NCBI GenBank assembly: GCA_016987375.1
Contig: PJRA01000216.1
Span: 2,170,698-2,211,968, forward strand
Length of the DNA: 41,271 nucleotides
Direction of reading: 5' to 3'
DNA from: Brachionus koreanus
Taxonomy: Eukaryota; Rotifera; Eurotatoria; Ploima; Brachionidae
Shown: in pieces, positions 20,873 through 32,600 of the stretch
Numbering within the stretch: position 1 is the stretch's first letter
Layout of the letters: each line of letters begins with the position of its first letter
Position numbers and translations under genes: made by a program
The notes under the pieces: generated by a model
What the model was told of the DNA's origin: nothing
What the model saw: the letters and a program-made list of their open reading frames with translations, nothing else
Databases searched by the model: none

Positions 20873-23437
20873 ATTTCGTTTTAAAAATTATGATTTCTGA
20901 AATAGTTAAAGATGAATGCTAACTTTTAACATTAGTTAAATATCATTCAATTAACATTTGATAATGAGTGTGTTATTACCTAAACAAGAAACAAGTTTTA
21001 AGTGTTTTTGGAGATAATTTTCTTTTAAAATTATCAAATAGATTTTTAAAATTAAATTCCAAAATTAAAAATTTTTCCTTTTTTTTAATTTTATTATTTT
21101 TTATTATTAAATGAAATTTGAAAAAAATTTTTTTCTGTTATTCAAAAAAAATTTCACTCATCAGCAGCAGATTTTTTAAACTAAAATTTTTATCAACAAA
21201 TTTTGCTTCTGATTTTTTTTCTTTGGTTTGCTTTTGAATTAAAATAAATATAGTCAAATTTTAAATAATTAAATAAATTTTTTAATGGTCAATACTTTGA
21301 AACAAGAAATTGAAATAGTTTGAAATAAGAAATTTGAAAAATCATCTTGAGTAAATCACATATAACTGCACTCTAGAAACATTTGAATCTTCTATCTCGA
21401 CATTTACAACTTCACTCAAAGAAAAGTTGAATTTATTTTTCAAAATTTTTACAGTTTCACACACTTAAATCTTATTTTTGATATCAGAACTTTCAATTGA
21501 TTCATTACGTTTGTGCTTTTCTTAAACGATTTGATTGAGCAAACTCACTGTTTATTAAATTTTTAAAATCAAGTTATAACCACGAACTAATTGCCAAAGA
21601 AATCAGTGATTTTACTGCAAAACAAATCACCCCGAAACACACCATATTTCAAACTCCTCTAGACACCTTATTTTAAAAACCAACTACAAAATTTGACTTT
21701 TTTTCAATTTCAATTTTTCATCCAATTCTAAATTCAAATCACTTATTGATATCGCTATTTCACATTTTTTTAATGCTAATATTTTTCTAGTAGAGCAAAT
21801 GGAGCGCTCTCCTTATTTCTTAAGAAATTTTTGAGCAAAGGCTCCGATCTTACACAGATCTTATTGAACAAATTTTATCACTTAGGCCGTAATTTTTACC
21901 CAGTCGAGGCCCGTTCTCCATTTTTTTAAAGAACCGGATTCAAACATGTGTCTAGTCCCTACAAATTAAATAACTTTTGTTATAATTTTTATCCAAAGAT
22001 TTTGAAAATTTTACAGTTATTTCCTATTAAATCTATAAGTATATTTAGTATATTTTTAGAATTGCAATAGACGGGAAAGAATCCTCTTCATAATTAAGGA
22101 TAAACATAAATTACACAAATCAACTCAAATGATCACAACTGTATTGTTAAATGATTCTATTTTTAATAAGATTTTATCATAATTTTTTAGTCTGCAACTA
22201 AGCTTTAAATAATCTTTACTCTAGTTAAAAAATATGAGACAACTTAATAAAATTAAATTTTTCTTTAAAAATTTTATGATGCTTTTCCTAGATTCAAGTA
22301 AAAGAAATCAAATGTTTGTACAAATGTTTTTATTTATAGCACATCTGTCTGAAGGATCCTCAAAGTATATTACTCATTATTAAATAAAGGTGACGAAATA
22401 TCGTAGATATGTAAAGGTCTTTTGATAATTGGCCAGTCTTATTTTGAGCACATTTTCACCTTCATATTTCACAAGCAATTTTCATCTAAAGTTTTCATTA
22501 TATGATATGTTTTAGATTTAAATACTCAAAGAGTTAGACATATTATTTCTATTCTGGAGAGCATGCAATTCTGTTTATTATCACATATAATATTACTTTA
22601 AGTTTAAGAGTTATAAAGATGCTAAAATCAAAAATGTCCAACCTTTAAAAAAACGCAAAATTATTTGACTCAACATGATAAATGTATGATTATTTTCATC
22701 CATAATTAAGTCTAGTCGTTTGAAATGGCATTACCCTGTTGATTAATCTTTAACTTGTTTTGAAATTTTTTTGCTTAATCTTTGTGATATTTAAAAATAC
22801 ATTTATTAAATGATCATAATCATGTCGACGCAAAACAAACAGTTTACTAATTTGTTCTCACTCGTGTTGATTTTTTGACTCGAGTAACGACAAGATCTAA
22901 TGTAGGAGGATTAACAAAAACCCATACTTGCTTATTCATTTAATTTTTATTATTCAAATAAATAATTGCTTTTGCTATTTATTAATTCAATAAATATACT
23001 TAAACGAAAAATTTTTTTAGCTAAAAAAATTTTCTTTTATTTAAATTTTAACCTTAAGCCAATTAAGATACGATAGAACAAATATAGCAATTTGTGTCTA
23101 GTTATACGAACTAGTTTTGTCAAGATGGGACCACAGAGACATTTATTTTAAAGGAAGTACAAATAAATCTTATGTCAACAAAACTCAAATTAACAAAACT
23201 ATTTAATTTGATATTTTTTTTTTGAAAATTAAAATTTTATTTTTAAAATTAGCCAAGTTAGATATTTGATTATCAAAATCGATAGATCGTAATAATTATC
23301 TCATTGAAAAACATTTGAGTGCTAAAGATTACGCAAGACTTTAATAGAATAAGCAGCAAAGGTTAAATATAATGTGTATTATATAACTCACATTATCAGT
23401 TAAAAAAAACTTTAGTAAATTTAATCATCGAAAAGCA
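20873..23437. other. Intergenic 2.6 kb
   Basis: AT-rich with no open frame of note, no RNA gene and no inverted repeat that I could recognise. It should contain the promoter of the PX-SH3 gene at its right end. Confidence 0.4.
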
Positions 23438-24477
23438 ATGAGCCTAAATAATAGACAAATACTTGATATAAATGTAAAAAGTGTTGAAAAAAGATATTTT
23501 CCCATCAAACACTATGTATATGGTGTTTTAGTTACTTGGCCAGATTCGACAGAAAGCAAAGTATTTCGGAAGTATTCACAATTTTGTGATTTGAAAGTAA
23601 ACTATTTTTTTTGTCTCAAAATTAATTATAAATAAATTTACTTTAGCGTCAAATAGATAAAAATTTTGACTCGGAGTTAAATGACCTGCTGCCAGAAAGC
23701 TTGGAGAAAAATTATCTGGGTAGATACGAAAAATTTTCTGAAACATTCGAACGCAAAGAAAATATAAATAAATTTTGTAAGGTAATATTTTTTGTTTTAA
23801 AATAAAAAGTTAAATCACCTAAGAAAAAAATTCTTTAGAAAATTCTTATATATCATCAAACAGATTTATGCTGTTCTGAAGTTATAATGGCATTTTTTGA
23901 GCCCAGAGGACAAGATTTGAGATCAGTGATACAAATATCACTTCCGATCAAAACCCAAGAATATTTTTGCACACATGACTTTAATGGGGAGTCAGAATCG
24001 GAACTAACTGTATTCAAGAATCAAAAATTAACTGTACATCAAAAAAATTTAAACGGTTGGTGGTTTGTTAGTTCATCTTACGGACAAGGATATGTGCCTC
24101 AAATTATATTGAGAAATTCCCAAGAAGTTGAAAGTGAATCTGAGATAATTCTTGTTAAAAATCAAGAAATATTTCAGGTAACGCGGGATTATAAAAAGAT
24201 CAAACATGATGAAATTGACGTGAAAAAAGGTGATTTTGTACGTGTCATAGAAAAAAGACTTAATGGCTGGTGGAAAATAGAGAATAAAGGTCGAATTGGG
24301 CTAGCTCCGGCAGTTAATTTAATTAGACTATATAGAAAAAATTCATTATCAAGTTCAGAAAGCTTAGATGGATCGGCTAATAGTGAACAATCAAGTTTAA
24401 ACTCAATAAATCTAAATAGTTATCATCATATTTTAGAAGAAGCTGGTATAAGTGATATTTTGGTTACCAAATTATAA
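23438..24477 (+). CDS. PX plus tandem SH3 protein (p47phox/Tks-like organiser)
   Basis: Exons 23438-23596, 23647-23781 and 23839-24477 join in phase 0 to 310 residues; introns are 50 and 57 nt. The PX domain is about 1-115, with KRYFPIKHYVYGVLVTW and the phosphoinositide-binding region R44-K45-Y46. SH3-1 is about 140-190 (LNGWWFVSSSYGQGYVP) and SH3-2 about 208-262 (FQVTRDY, LNGWWKIENKGRIGLAP). The tail is Ser/Asn-rich and ends ILVTKL. This order matches NADPH-oxidase organisers (NCF1, NOXO1) and the N-terminus of SH3PXD2 adaptors, which assemble oxidase complexes or podosomes at membranes. It is shorter than either: there is no Pro-rich tail, no further SH3, and the PX PxxP loop is not obvious. 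I cannot choose between the two subfamilies. Confidence 0.82.
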
Positions 24478-24506
24478 AAATTATCCTAAATTATAAATTT
24501 TAATTA

Positions 24507-24512
24507 AATAAA
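24507..24512 (+). terminator. poly(A) signal after the PX-SH3 gene
   Basis: AATAAA 30 bases past the stop codon. Confidence 0.45.
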
Positions 24513-24601
24513 GTTTACAAAAAATTAATTTTAAATTTCATTAAAAAAATATATAAGAAATGTCATTTTTTTTATTGTTTAAAAAATCATCGTAAATAAT
24601 T

Positions 24602-24913
24602 TCAAAAAAGTCTATTATGATTTAAAAATAGTGAATTAAGTAATGGCAAAAAAATTACACATAAGCTTAACTCAAAAATTGGAGAATAAGATTTTTCATT
24701 TGTTGTTGAAGAGTATAAACTAGTCAAAAGACTTGATGTCGATGAAATTAAGTCATTTGAATTTGAAGACTCATTTAAACTAGAATCTGAAGTTGATGAG
24801 GATGGAATACTTGTACTTGATCTAGTAGTTGAAGAAGATGGAATACTTGTACTTGTTCCAGTAGTTGAAGAAGATGGAATACTTGTACTTGTTCCAGTAG
24901 TTGAAGAAGATGG
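24602..24913 (-). CDS. Mucin-like Ser/Thr-rich protein, 3' end only
   Basis: The minus strand is open from the assembly gap to TGA at 24604-24602 (about 103 codons). It begins with a 12-residue repeat (TGTSTSIPSSST), continues Ser-rich (SSLNESSNSNDLISST), and ends in a hydrophobic stretch (LSLCVIFLPLLNSLF) plus a short tail. Repeats of this type are typical O-glycosylated secreted or surface proteins. The hydrophobic end could be a GPI-attachment signal or a membrane anchor. The N-terminus lies in or beyond the gap and no start exon was found right of it. Strand choice rests on composition; the other strand's frames give less plausible protein. Confidence 0.55.
   Translation of the reverse strand, partial: PSSSTTGTSTSIPSSSTTGTSTSIPSSSTTRSSTSIPSSSTSDSSLNESSNSNDLISSTSSLLTSLYSSTTNEKSYSPIFELSLCVIFLPLLNSLFLNHNRLF
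24792..24913. repeat. 36-bp tandem repeat cut by the gap
   Basis: Units start at 24792, 24828, 24864 and 24900 (the last partial). The first differs most, and units 2 and 3 are identical at nearly all positions. Unit length is a multiple of three, so the minus-strand frame is kept. The repeat probably caused the assembly break that follows. Confidence 0.9.
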
Positions 24914-25824
24914 NNNNNNNNNNNNNNNNNNNNNNNNNNNNNNNNNNNNNNNNNNNNNNNNNNNNNNNNNNNNNNNNNNNNNNNNNNNNNNNNNNNNNNN
25001 NNNNNNNNNNNNNNNNNNNNNNNNNNNNNNNNNNNNNNNNNNNNNNNNNNNNNNNNNNNNNNNNNNNNNNNNNNNNNNNNNNNNNNNNNNNNNNNNNNNN
25101 NNNNNNNNNNNNNNNNNNNNNNNNNNNNNNNNNNNNNNNNNNNNNNNNNNNNNNNNNNNNNNNNNNNNNNNNNNNNNNNNNNNNNNNNNNNNNNNNNNNN
25201 NNNNNNNNNNNNNNNNNNNNNNNNNNNNNNNNNNNNNNNNNNNNNNNNNNNNNNNNNNNNNNNNNNNNNNNNNNNNNNNNNNNNNNNNNNNNNNNNNNNN
25301 NNNNNNNNNNNNNNNNNNNNNNNNNNNNNNNNNNNNNNNNNNNNNNNNNNNNNNNNNNNNNNNNNNNNNNNNNNNNNNNNNNNNNNNNNNNNNNNNNNNN
25401 NNNNNNNNNNNNNNNNNNNNNNNNNNNNNNNNNNNNNNNNNNNNNNNNNNNNNNNNNNNNNNNNNNNNNNNNNNNNNNNNNNNNNNNNNNNNNNNNNNNN
25501 NNNNNNNNNNNNNNNNNNNNNNNNNNNNNNNNNNNNNNNNNNNNNNNNNNNNNNNNNNNNNNNNNNNNNNNNNNNNNNNNNNNNNNNNNNNNNNNNNNNN
25601 NNNNNNNNNNNNNNNNNNNNNNNNNNNNNNNNNNNNNNNNNNNNNNNNNNNNNNNNNNNNNNNNNNNNNNNNNNNNNNNNNNNNNNNNNNNNNNNNNNNN
25701 NNNNNNNNNNNNNNNNNNNNNNNNNNNNNNNNNNNNNNNNNNNNNNNNNNNNNNNNNNNNNNNNNNNNNNNNNNNNNNNNNNNNNNNNNNNNNNNNNNNN
25801 NNNNNNNNNNNNNNNNNNNNNNNN
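24914..25824. other. Assembly gap, 911 N
   Basis: Unknown bases. The sequence entering the gap is the 36-bp repeat and the sequence leaving it is ordinary AT-rich DNA, so the repeat array ends somewhere inside. The stated length may be an estimate. Confidence 0.99.
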
Positions 25825-28800
25825 TTAATCATATTTAAATTTTTCAATTTTTAAAAGACTTGAATATTAATAATATTAATAAAATTAGTAATTAAAAACA
25901 AAGTAAAACAGGTTAAGTTTTAATTTTTTTATTAAATAAAATAAAAAATATTGATAAGTTTTAAAATTTTTAATATTTAGATCAATTTTAAAGTCAAAAA
26001 TTTAGCTTTTACATTTTTTAGTAAAGTTTAATGATTTGATTTTATCAAAATTTTGTTTATTTTTTTAATATTTATTTTTATTTCCCGCTAAAAAAATTTA
26101 AAAATAAGAAAATTAAACTCCCGCTCCCAAAAACATTAATTTATTCTCTCTTCATAGCTACAGTTTTGATACCAATCGACTCCAAATGATCGATTAAATT
26201 TAAAATTCTACAAAATTTTTTAAATCGATTTGATAAAATAAAAATTCATGGTTAATCGGAATTTAAAAAAGACAAAATTAGATGAATTATTTTATTGACG
26301 GTAATTAGCAAAAGAAAAATACTTTTAAAGAAATTAAATTTACTTTTAAAAAAATGATTTACCAGAGTATTCAACCTAGAAAATTCAAAAAACTATTAAA
26401 TAGGGATTGCAATCGAATCTAATCCATTGACACAATTCAAAAATTGACAAAAAAGTTATTCGATTTGTAAATTGATCAAAACCTTCAAGAAAATTTGTAA
26501 TGCTTTAAATGGATTTTTTAAATTTTAGAAATTTTATATAAATTTACCAGTTTTAACGTAAATTTTTTTATCTCATTTAGAATATTTTATTAATATATGA
26601 TTTTCGATAAAAATCTACAAAACAGATAGAACTTTATTTTTAGACAAATATAGAAAACATAACATATTTTAGACCATTTTTTGTTTCACAATTTTTTATA
26701 AAAATTTCTCAAATCAATGATTCTTATTCAATAAAACGTTTAAATCTTATATCTAAAAGAAGAGCTTTTGATTCTGACCGATTCTGACATAGATCTGTGA
26801 GTAATTAATATGAAGAATAAATTAAAATTTTAGCATAGAATGCCAAATTGTCGTATTTGATTGTTGTTTAGATTTTCTACATTAGCAGAGCTTTAAAAGA
26901 ATATTTTTGATTATACAACTATGCATCTTGCACCATCTAGCATTTACAGAACCAGTTTTTAACCTATAGAGCTACACTTTACTACTAAAGCATGGTAAAA
27001 ATAAAAAATTGTGAAAATTTTGAATATTTTTTCGATTTTTTTATGGAAAAAAATAAGACAGACTTTGCGAACAGATGTTCGCGTCAAGGCAAAAATTTTC
27101 TGAAAAATTAATTAAAAACAAAAAATAAATGATTAATTAAAAAAAATTATTTAAATCCTACAAAAATCTTGGTAACTTTTCTTGAGTTTTAGTCATCAGA
27201 GGTTTATATGTCATTATGGTATAAATTGCTAATTCGTTTTAATATTAATAATCTTGATTGTTTCTGATTAAGGAACTAAAATTTAAATTTTCTCAATATT
27301 GATAACCCACATTAGATAGACAATAATTGAACATAAAACTCTAAGAACAATTAACATTTTAAATAACTTGGGTTCTGTTGTTTTAGAAGTCATTATCATA
27401 TTAAACACGTTCATCCACCAAAACAACTGTAATGAACACATTCTTTGGTAACATTTGTGACTTTTAATTCCAAATTTACCAATATAACAAATGAACAACT
27501 GTATGCACAATTGAATAATAAAAAAACGAAATTTTTAACTTTTTAGATGAAAGAATGAATGTTCTATGCTTTATTATCTTATAAAAACTAACTATTGACA
27601 ATATTATTATAGAGCCCATGCAGATAAATCTGTTGGGAGATATAAGCGCTACTTAGTTTTTTTATAAGTAAAGCCATTTGATGTATTGAAATCAAAGTTT
27701 AATTTTTGTTTTTAAAATTTTCTCATGCATTGAATAATTATAATATTACCATGATAGATAATATTTGGTTGTAGTTTATTTTTTTAAATCAAGATTGTTA
27801 GTAAATTTTCAGTAAAGTTAAAAATGAACACTAATGACATAATAAATAGAAAAAGATATTGTGATTTTATATTTAATTAAAAAAAAATGTATGGTATTCG
27901 GTTATAAAAATGCCTGAAAATTTTTTAGCTAAATTATTTTTTCGACAAAATATTTATATTCAATCAAACAGAATATTGATTCTTTGTAATTTCATTAAAG
28001 AGGAAAGAAATCAAATCGATAAACATAAGTCAATACCACAGCAAACTTAAATAGAAACTCAAAAATGTGTTTACCGTATTCCTTTCCTCGTCAAGGTAAT
28101 ACAATTTTACTATTTTCACGATTTAAAAACTTGCTTTCTGCTAAATGAAATAAAAGATTTTAAAGAAAATAAAAAAATTTGAAATAAAATTTATTTTTAT
28201 CTAAAATAAAAAAAAAAAATCAATTATAATTTTTCATAAAGTATTTTTAATTTTAAAATGAATCTTATTTAATTTTTCAATTAATGAAATTTTTTTGGTT
28301 TGTTATTAAGAGTTTTTTCTCAATTTTTTAGAATGGATATTATATTTTTTTAATTTTAAAAATAAAGATAAAAAAATCAATTTATTTATAATTTTTTTTA
28401 TTGTTTAAAGAAAATTTATTTTCATAATATTGGACTGAAAGGAAAACTAGGTTCAAGTTAAACCAAGCAAATGCTATGGTTCAACTTATTGTATATTTAT
28501 AATAAAGATAGAAAAAATTTGCCTTTTTCTATATATTTTAAAATTCTTTCGAAAATACAATTAGTGCTTCGTTGTATAAATGAATTTTAAAGAATGTTCT
28601 TTTTTTTATTTTTTATTAAAGCCAAAATCATTTTCTATTGCATACAATTCTTATCATTTTGATTTAGAATTCAAATTATCTTGTCACTCATTTTATTTTA
28701 AGGATTTAAGCTCAAACCGATTATAATATATTTTTTGATTATAAATCTTAGTTTTATTTCAGAAGTATATAATTGAAGTAACCTAAAGTTTCAATAGTTT

Positions 28801-29692
28801 ACTAATTGATATAAAAGGCTTGGACTTTCGCTCTTTTACCTTCACATTAGTTTATTTTTTTTTCAATAAAAAAATTGAAATATACTTATTTAAAGACATA
28901 CACCAAAATTTCAAAATATGCATGATTTTAAAAATGTTTCAATGTTTTCAATGTTTTGTTCAACTGAATACCTAGGTCTGAAAGAAATACAACTTTTTAA
29001 TAGGTTAGTTATTTTCAGACCCATGGGTATTGTGAAATTCAAATACAAATAAAATAAAAATTCTTTAATTTTTAACTAACTAAAATTTACTGAAATAAAA
29101 TATTTTTTGTAATATAAAAAAAGACAAAAATAAAACATCAATGACATTTTAATTTATTGTTGATTTGATTTCCTAAAATAAAAAGAAAGTGAAAATTTTG
29201 TACAAAAATTTCCAATTCTTGTACTTGTTTAGATTTGAATAGCAATTTATATATGAAGATTCCTTGCTTTCATTATTTCAAAGTTATAAAAGTTTTAATT
29301 GTAAAAAAATGCAGCAGAATGTATAAGAGAAGCATTAGACCAGTATCACAAAATAAATAAAAAGTTTTATAGTTTAATTTTAATTTATGTTTAATTTTTT
29401 TAAAAAAATTGATTGATTAATGGAATCAATTTTTTCTTAGCCATAACAATTTTTTTACTGTAAAATGTTTTTTTCTGGTCACAAAACAGGTAAGATACAA
29501 AAAAAAATTAATCGTTTTAGTTTTGGTATTAATGAATTTAAAACAAGCTAATTTTTAAAAATAAAATTTTTAATTTTAAGCTAAATTAGAACATTTGAAA
29601 AAAAAAAGAACAATCCAAAGCCTAAATTTCTTCAACTCGATACGGGAGGTAATTTAACAAGCAGAACTAGAATTAAATGTTTGCATTTGTTT
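25825..29692. other. Intergenic 3.9 kb, AT-rich
   Basis: No supported gene. The open frame at 27283-27510 (minus) has no recognisable domain. A short hairpin occurs at about 28968-29027 (acctaggtctgaaa against tttcagacccatgggt). The stretch probably holds the 3' UTR of the ankyrin-repeat gene at its right end. Confidence 0.4.
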
Positions 29693-32600
29693 CTACATTT
29701 TAAGTGCTTCATCGTTTCCAATTATCGGTCCTATTAAATTCTTGCGTCCTTTGCCAAATGTGGCCTAAAAAAATTATTATTAACCAAAAAATTCACTTAT
29801 AAAAAAATATCTTACTTTTTTTTTGTTTACTCTAACATTATAAATTATTTGCTTATCAGATGAAATAGTATTCTCAGACAAACTTGGTTCATCATCATTA
29901 TTGCCTATTGTTTGACTGGTAGGATCAGTTTCAGTAATACTTTGGGTCAAATTTTCTAAATGAGATGTATTCAAGCCATTGTGGTGATGTGGACCTTTGA
30001 TCGGCTCTAATTTTTTCCTATCACTGTGACTCTTGGACGTTTTTTGTCGTATAAATTGACCTTCATTACTGCTTATAATTTCAGAATTTTTGTCCAAAGG
30101 CTGCAAACGTCTACTGTATATTCGTTTTTTGTCTGGATGAGCTGAGACTTCTCTCGGGGTGCTGGTTGGCGAATCTTTGCGGGAACCAAGTTTTTGCCCA
30201 GATATAACCAAGTCAAGATTAGTAGAAGAATTGGTATCTTGATTCGAACTTCCACTTACAAATTGTGTAGCTTGTTGAGCTTTTTGGCTAGCTGAGCCTA
30301 GCTGAACTCGTCCACTAAATTGTCTTGGAGATGAATCGGTTACATTTAAAAAAGTTTGAGCAAAATTCGACTGGTTCTTGGATTTTAGCGGAGATTTTTG
30401 TCTTTCTAAATTATCTTTTTGTCTAAATGGATCCCATTCATTAAATCTAGTCATTGTTACGGACGGATCGGACATTTGATGATGCTTGATATTTTTAACC
30501 GGGTCTCGTTCATTCCTTGTCTGTTCGGACAACCTGATGTCCATAGGCGTAGTTGGTCGTTTTGGATTGTGTTCAAAAGCAATTTTTTTGCTTTTTATTC
30601 TCGGATTAACTTGATTTTTAATTTCTGTATCACTTAAATCACTGGCAAAGCCTTCACCCTTAACTGAAGTTATGCTATAGTCTTCATCGCTCATATCTTC
30701 AACATTTAGATTGTTGCTATTTAAGCTAGTAAGAGAATTTTTGCCATTTATTTGAGCTAGTCGATTATCGGTATTGTTCAAGCTATTGATCGAAGAGCTC
30801 TTTCTGGGCTTTATGGGTGGAGGTGCCTGAGTAATAGGAGCGTCCAATGAGGCACTTGACTCTTGAGGTCGACTGGAATGAATTCTCATATTAGCAGAGC
30901 CAGAGGAAGATATTCGAGGTGGAGCGATTGGCTTTAAAATTGGCACTTGGCTTGGAGCGTTGTTTAAATTAGTTAAACTCGCGTTCATGTACTTTTCCAA
31001 ATCATCACTAGCAAGGCTAGTTCTGGTAGACGCTCGACTTAGTCTTAAAGAACCACTGAGAATTCGCTCAGTCGAATTCCAACCATTGCGTAAATTAGGC
31101 CGAGTTTTTGCGCCGGTTGGAGGTGATGGGGGAATAGCGATTGTGTTTCTTAATTCATCGTTCTCCGATGAGTTTATATTGTTGAGGCTTGCCGGTGCTG
31201 TTTTATTAAATTCATTGCTCATTGAATTAGTGTTAACAGGTCTTGGTGGCCGTCCAAGACCAACTTGAAATGATCTATAGAAGTTGCTCTTTGGAGTGGT
31301 TGGTGGCGCTGGTGTCAAATTGGACTCACTGCCGTTCAAACTAGACGCTATGGAATTTTGTGAACTAGCTCCTTGCATTCGATTTTTTTTGTCATAATTT
31401 CGCAAGCAAATTTCAATAATTGAATTACAAAAAAACAAGTTTCTTTTGGTGACATAATCGATTGATGATGCACCAGTTAAGTCTTTGATGTTTGGATCGG
31501 CACCATTGTCCATTAAGATTTTGATGCCTCGCGCATGACCATTCAGTGTAGACAAATGAAGAGGTGTTTGCTTTTTATTATCTCTTTCGTTTATTATATC
31601 TACACCAGACATTTCTATTATTAACTTTGAAGCCTGAATTGAACCTTGCTCAGCCGCAACATGCAAACATGTCTTGCCTTCTTTATCTCGTAATAATGCT
31701 GTTTCATTATTTATTAAAAACTTAAAAAATTAAAATTAAAATCTTAAAAAGTTATTAGATCTATGTTTTAAAATAATTAAAATTGGTCATTAAAAAAGCT
31801 ATTATTTTTATTTTTTAATTAAAAACTTTCAATTGAACTAAGCTTTGTTAAAAAATAAATAAAAATTGATAAAAATTTTTTTTTTAGACAATAAAAAAAA
31901 ATTTATAAATGATCAAATTTGAGTTTTTTGTATCTAAATCCGATTTTAAGATTTAGGCTAAATCTTTATGAGTTTTATGTTGTTTTTGAATGCTGTTTTC
32001 TTTATTTTAAATTGCAAATAGAGAAGCAAAATATTTTGAAATTTTTCAAAGAAATCTTTTAGATTATTCAGATTAATAAGTTATTTGGAAAAAAAAGTCT
32101 TCAATCTTTTTTAGAGTTATTAGTAACTAAAGAAAGATAATTAAAAATAATAAATCATTCAAAATAACAAAAATTTTTTTAATAATTGTTATTTATTTAT
32201 TAAAAATATAATTTATGGGTTCCCAATAAAATATAATTTACAAAGGCTTACGCCTTCGTTTAAAACCAATTGCTATTCAATATTGAATATAGGAAAAAAT
32301 AGAATCTTTTTGTACAATTGGTGAGTTTGATTAAAGTAAAGGTATTTCAAATCTTTAGTTTGAATTTGCTTGGCTTGAGTTGATGAAAATAATTGAAAAA
32401 TAGAAAACTCGCAAACTGAAGTATATGATCAAAATTTTATGATCTCAAAAAAATTTTTTTTTAATTTTTTAAAATTTTAGTAGATAAAAATTTAATGTTG
32501 AGACATATTTTCATATGTAGCAGATCATGTTAAACCATGCCCAAGTAACGTAATTGCTCGATTTTTAAGATATGTCATTTTATGGCATAATGCACAATAA

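Noticed and set aside
24822..25854. Long open frames on both strands through the N block
   Set aside because: They are artefacts of translating unknown bases; the informative minus frame is the Ser/Thr-rich one ending at 24602.
27283..27510. 75-codon minus-strand open frame
   Set aside because: No domain, no supporting splice or poly(A) context, composition like flanking non-coding DNA.
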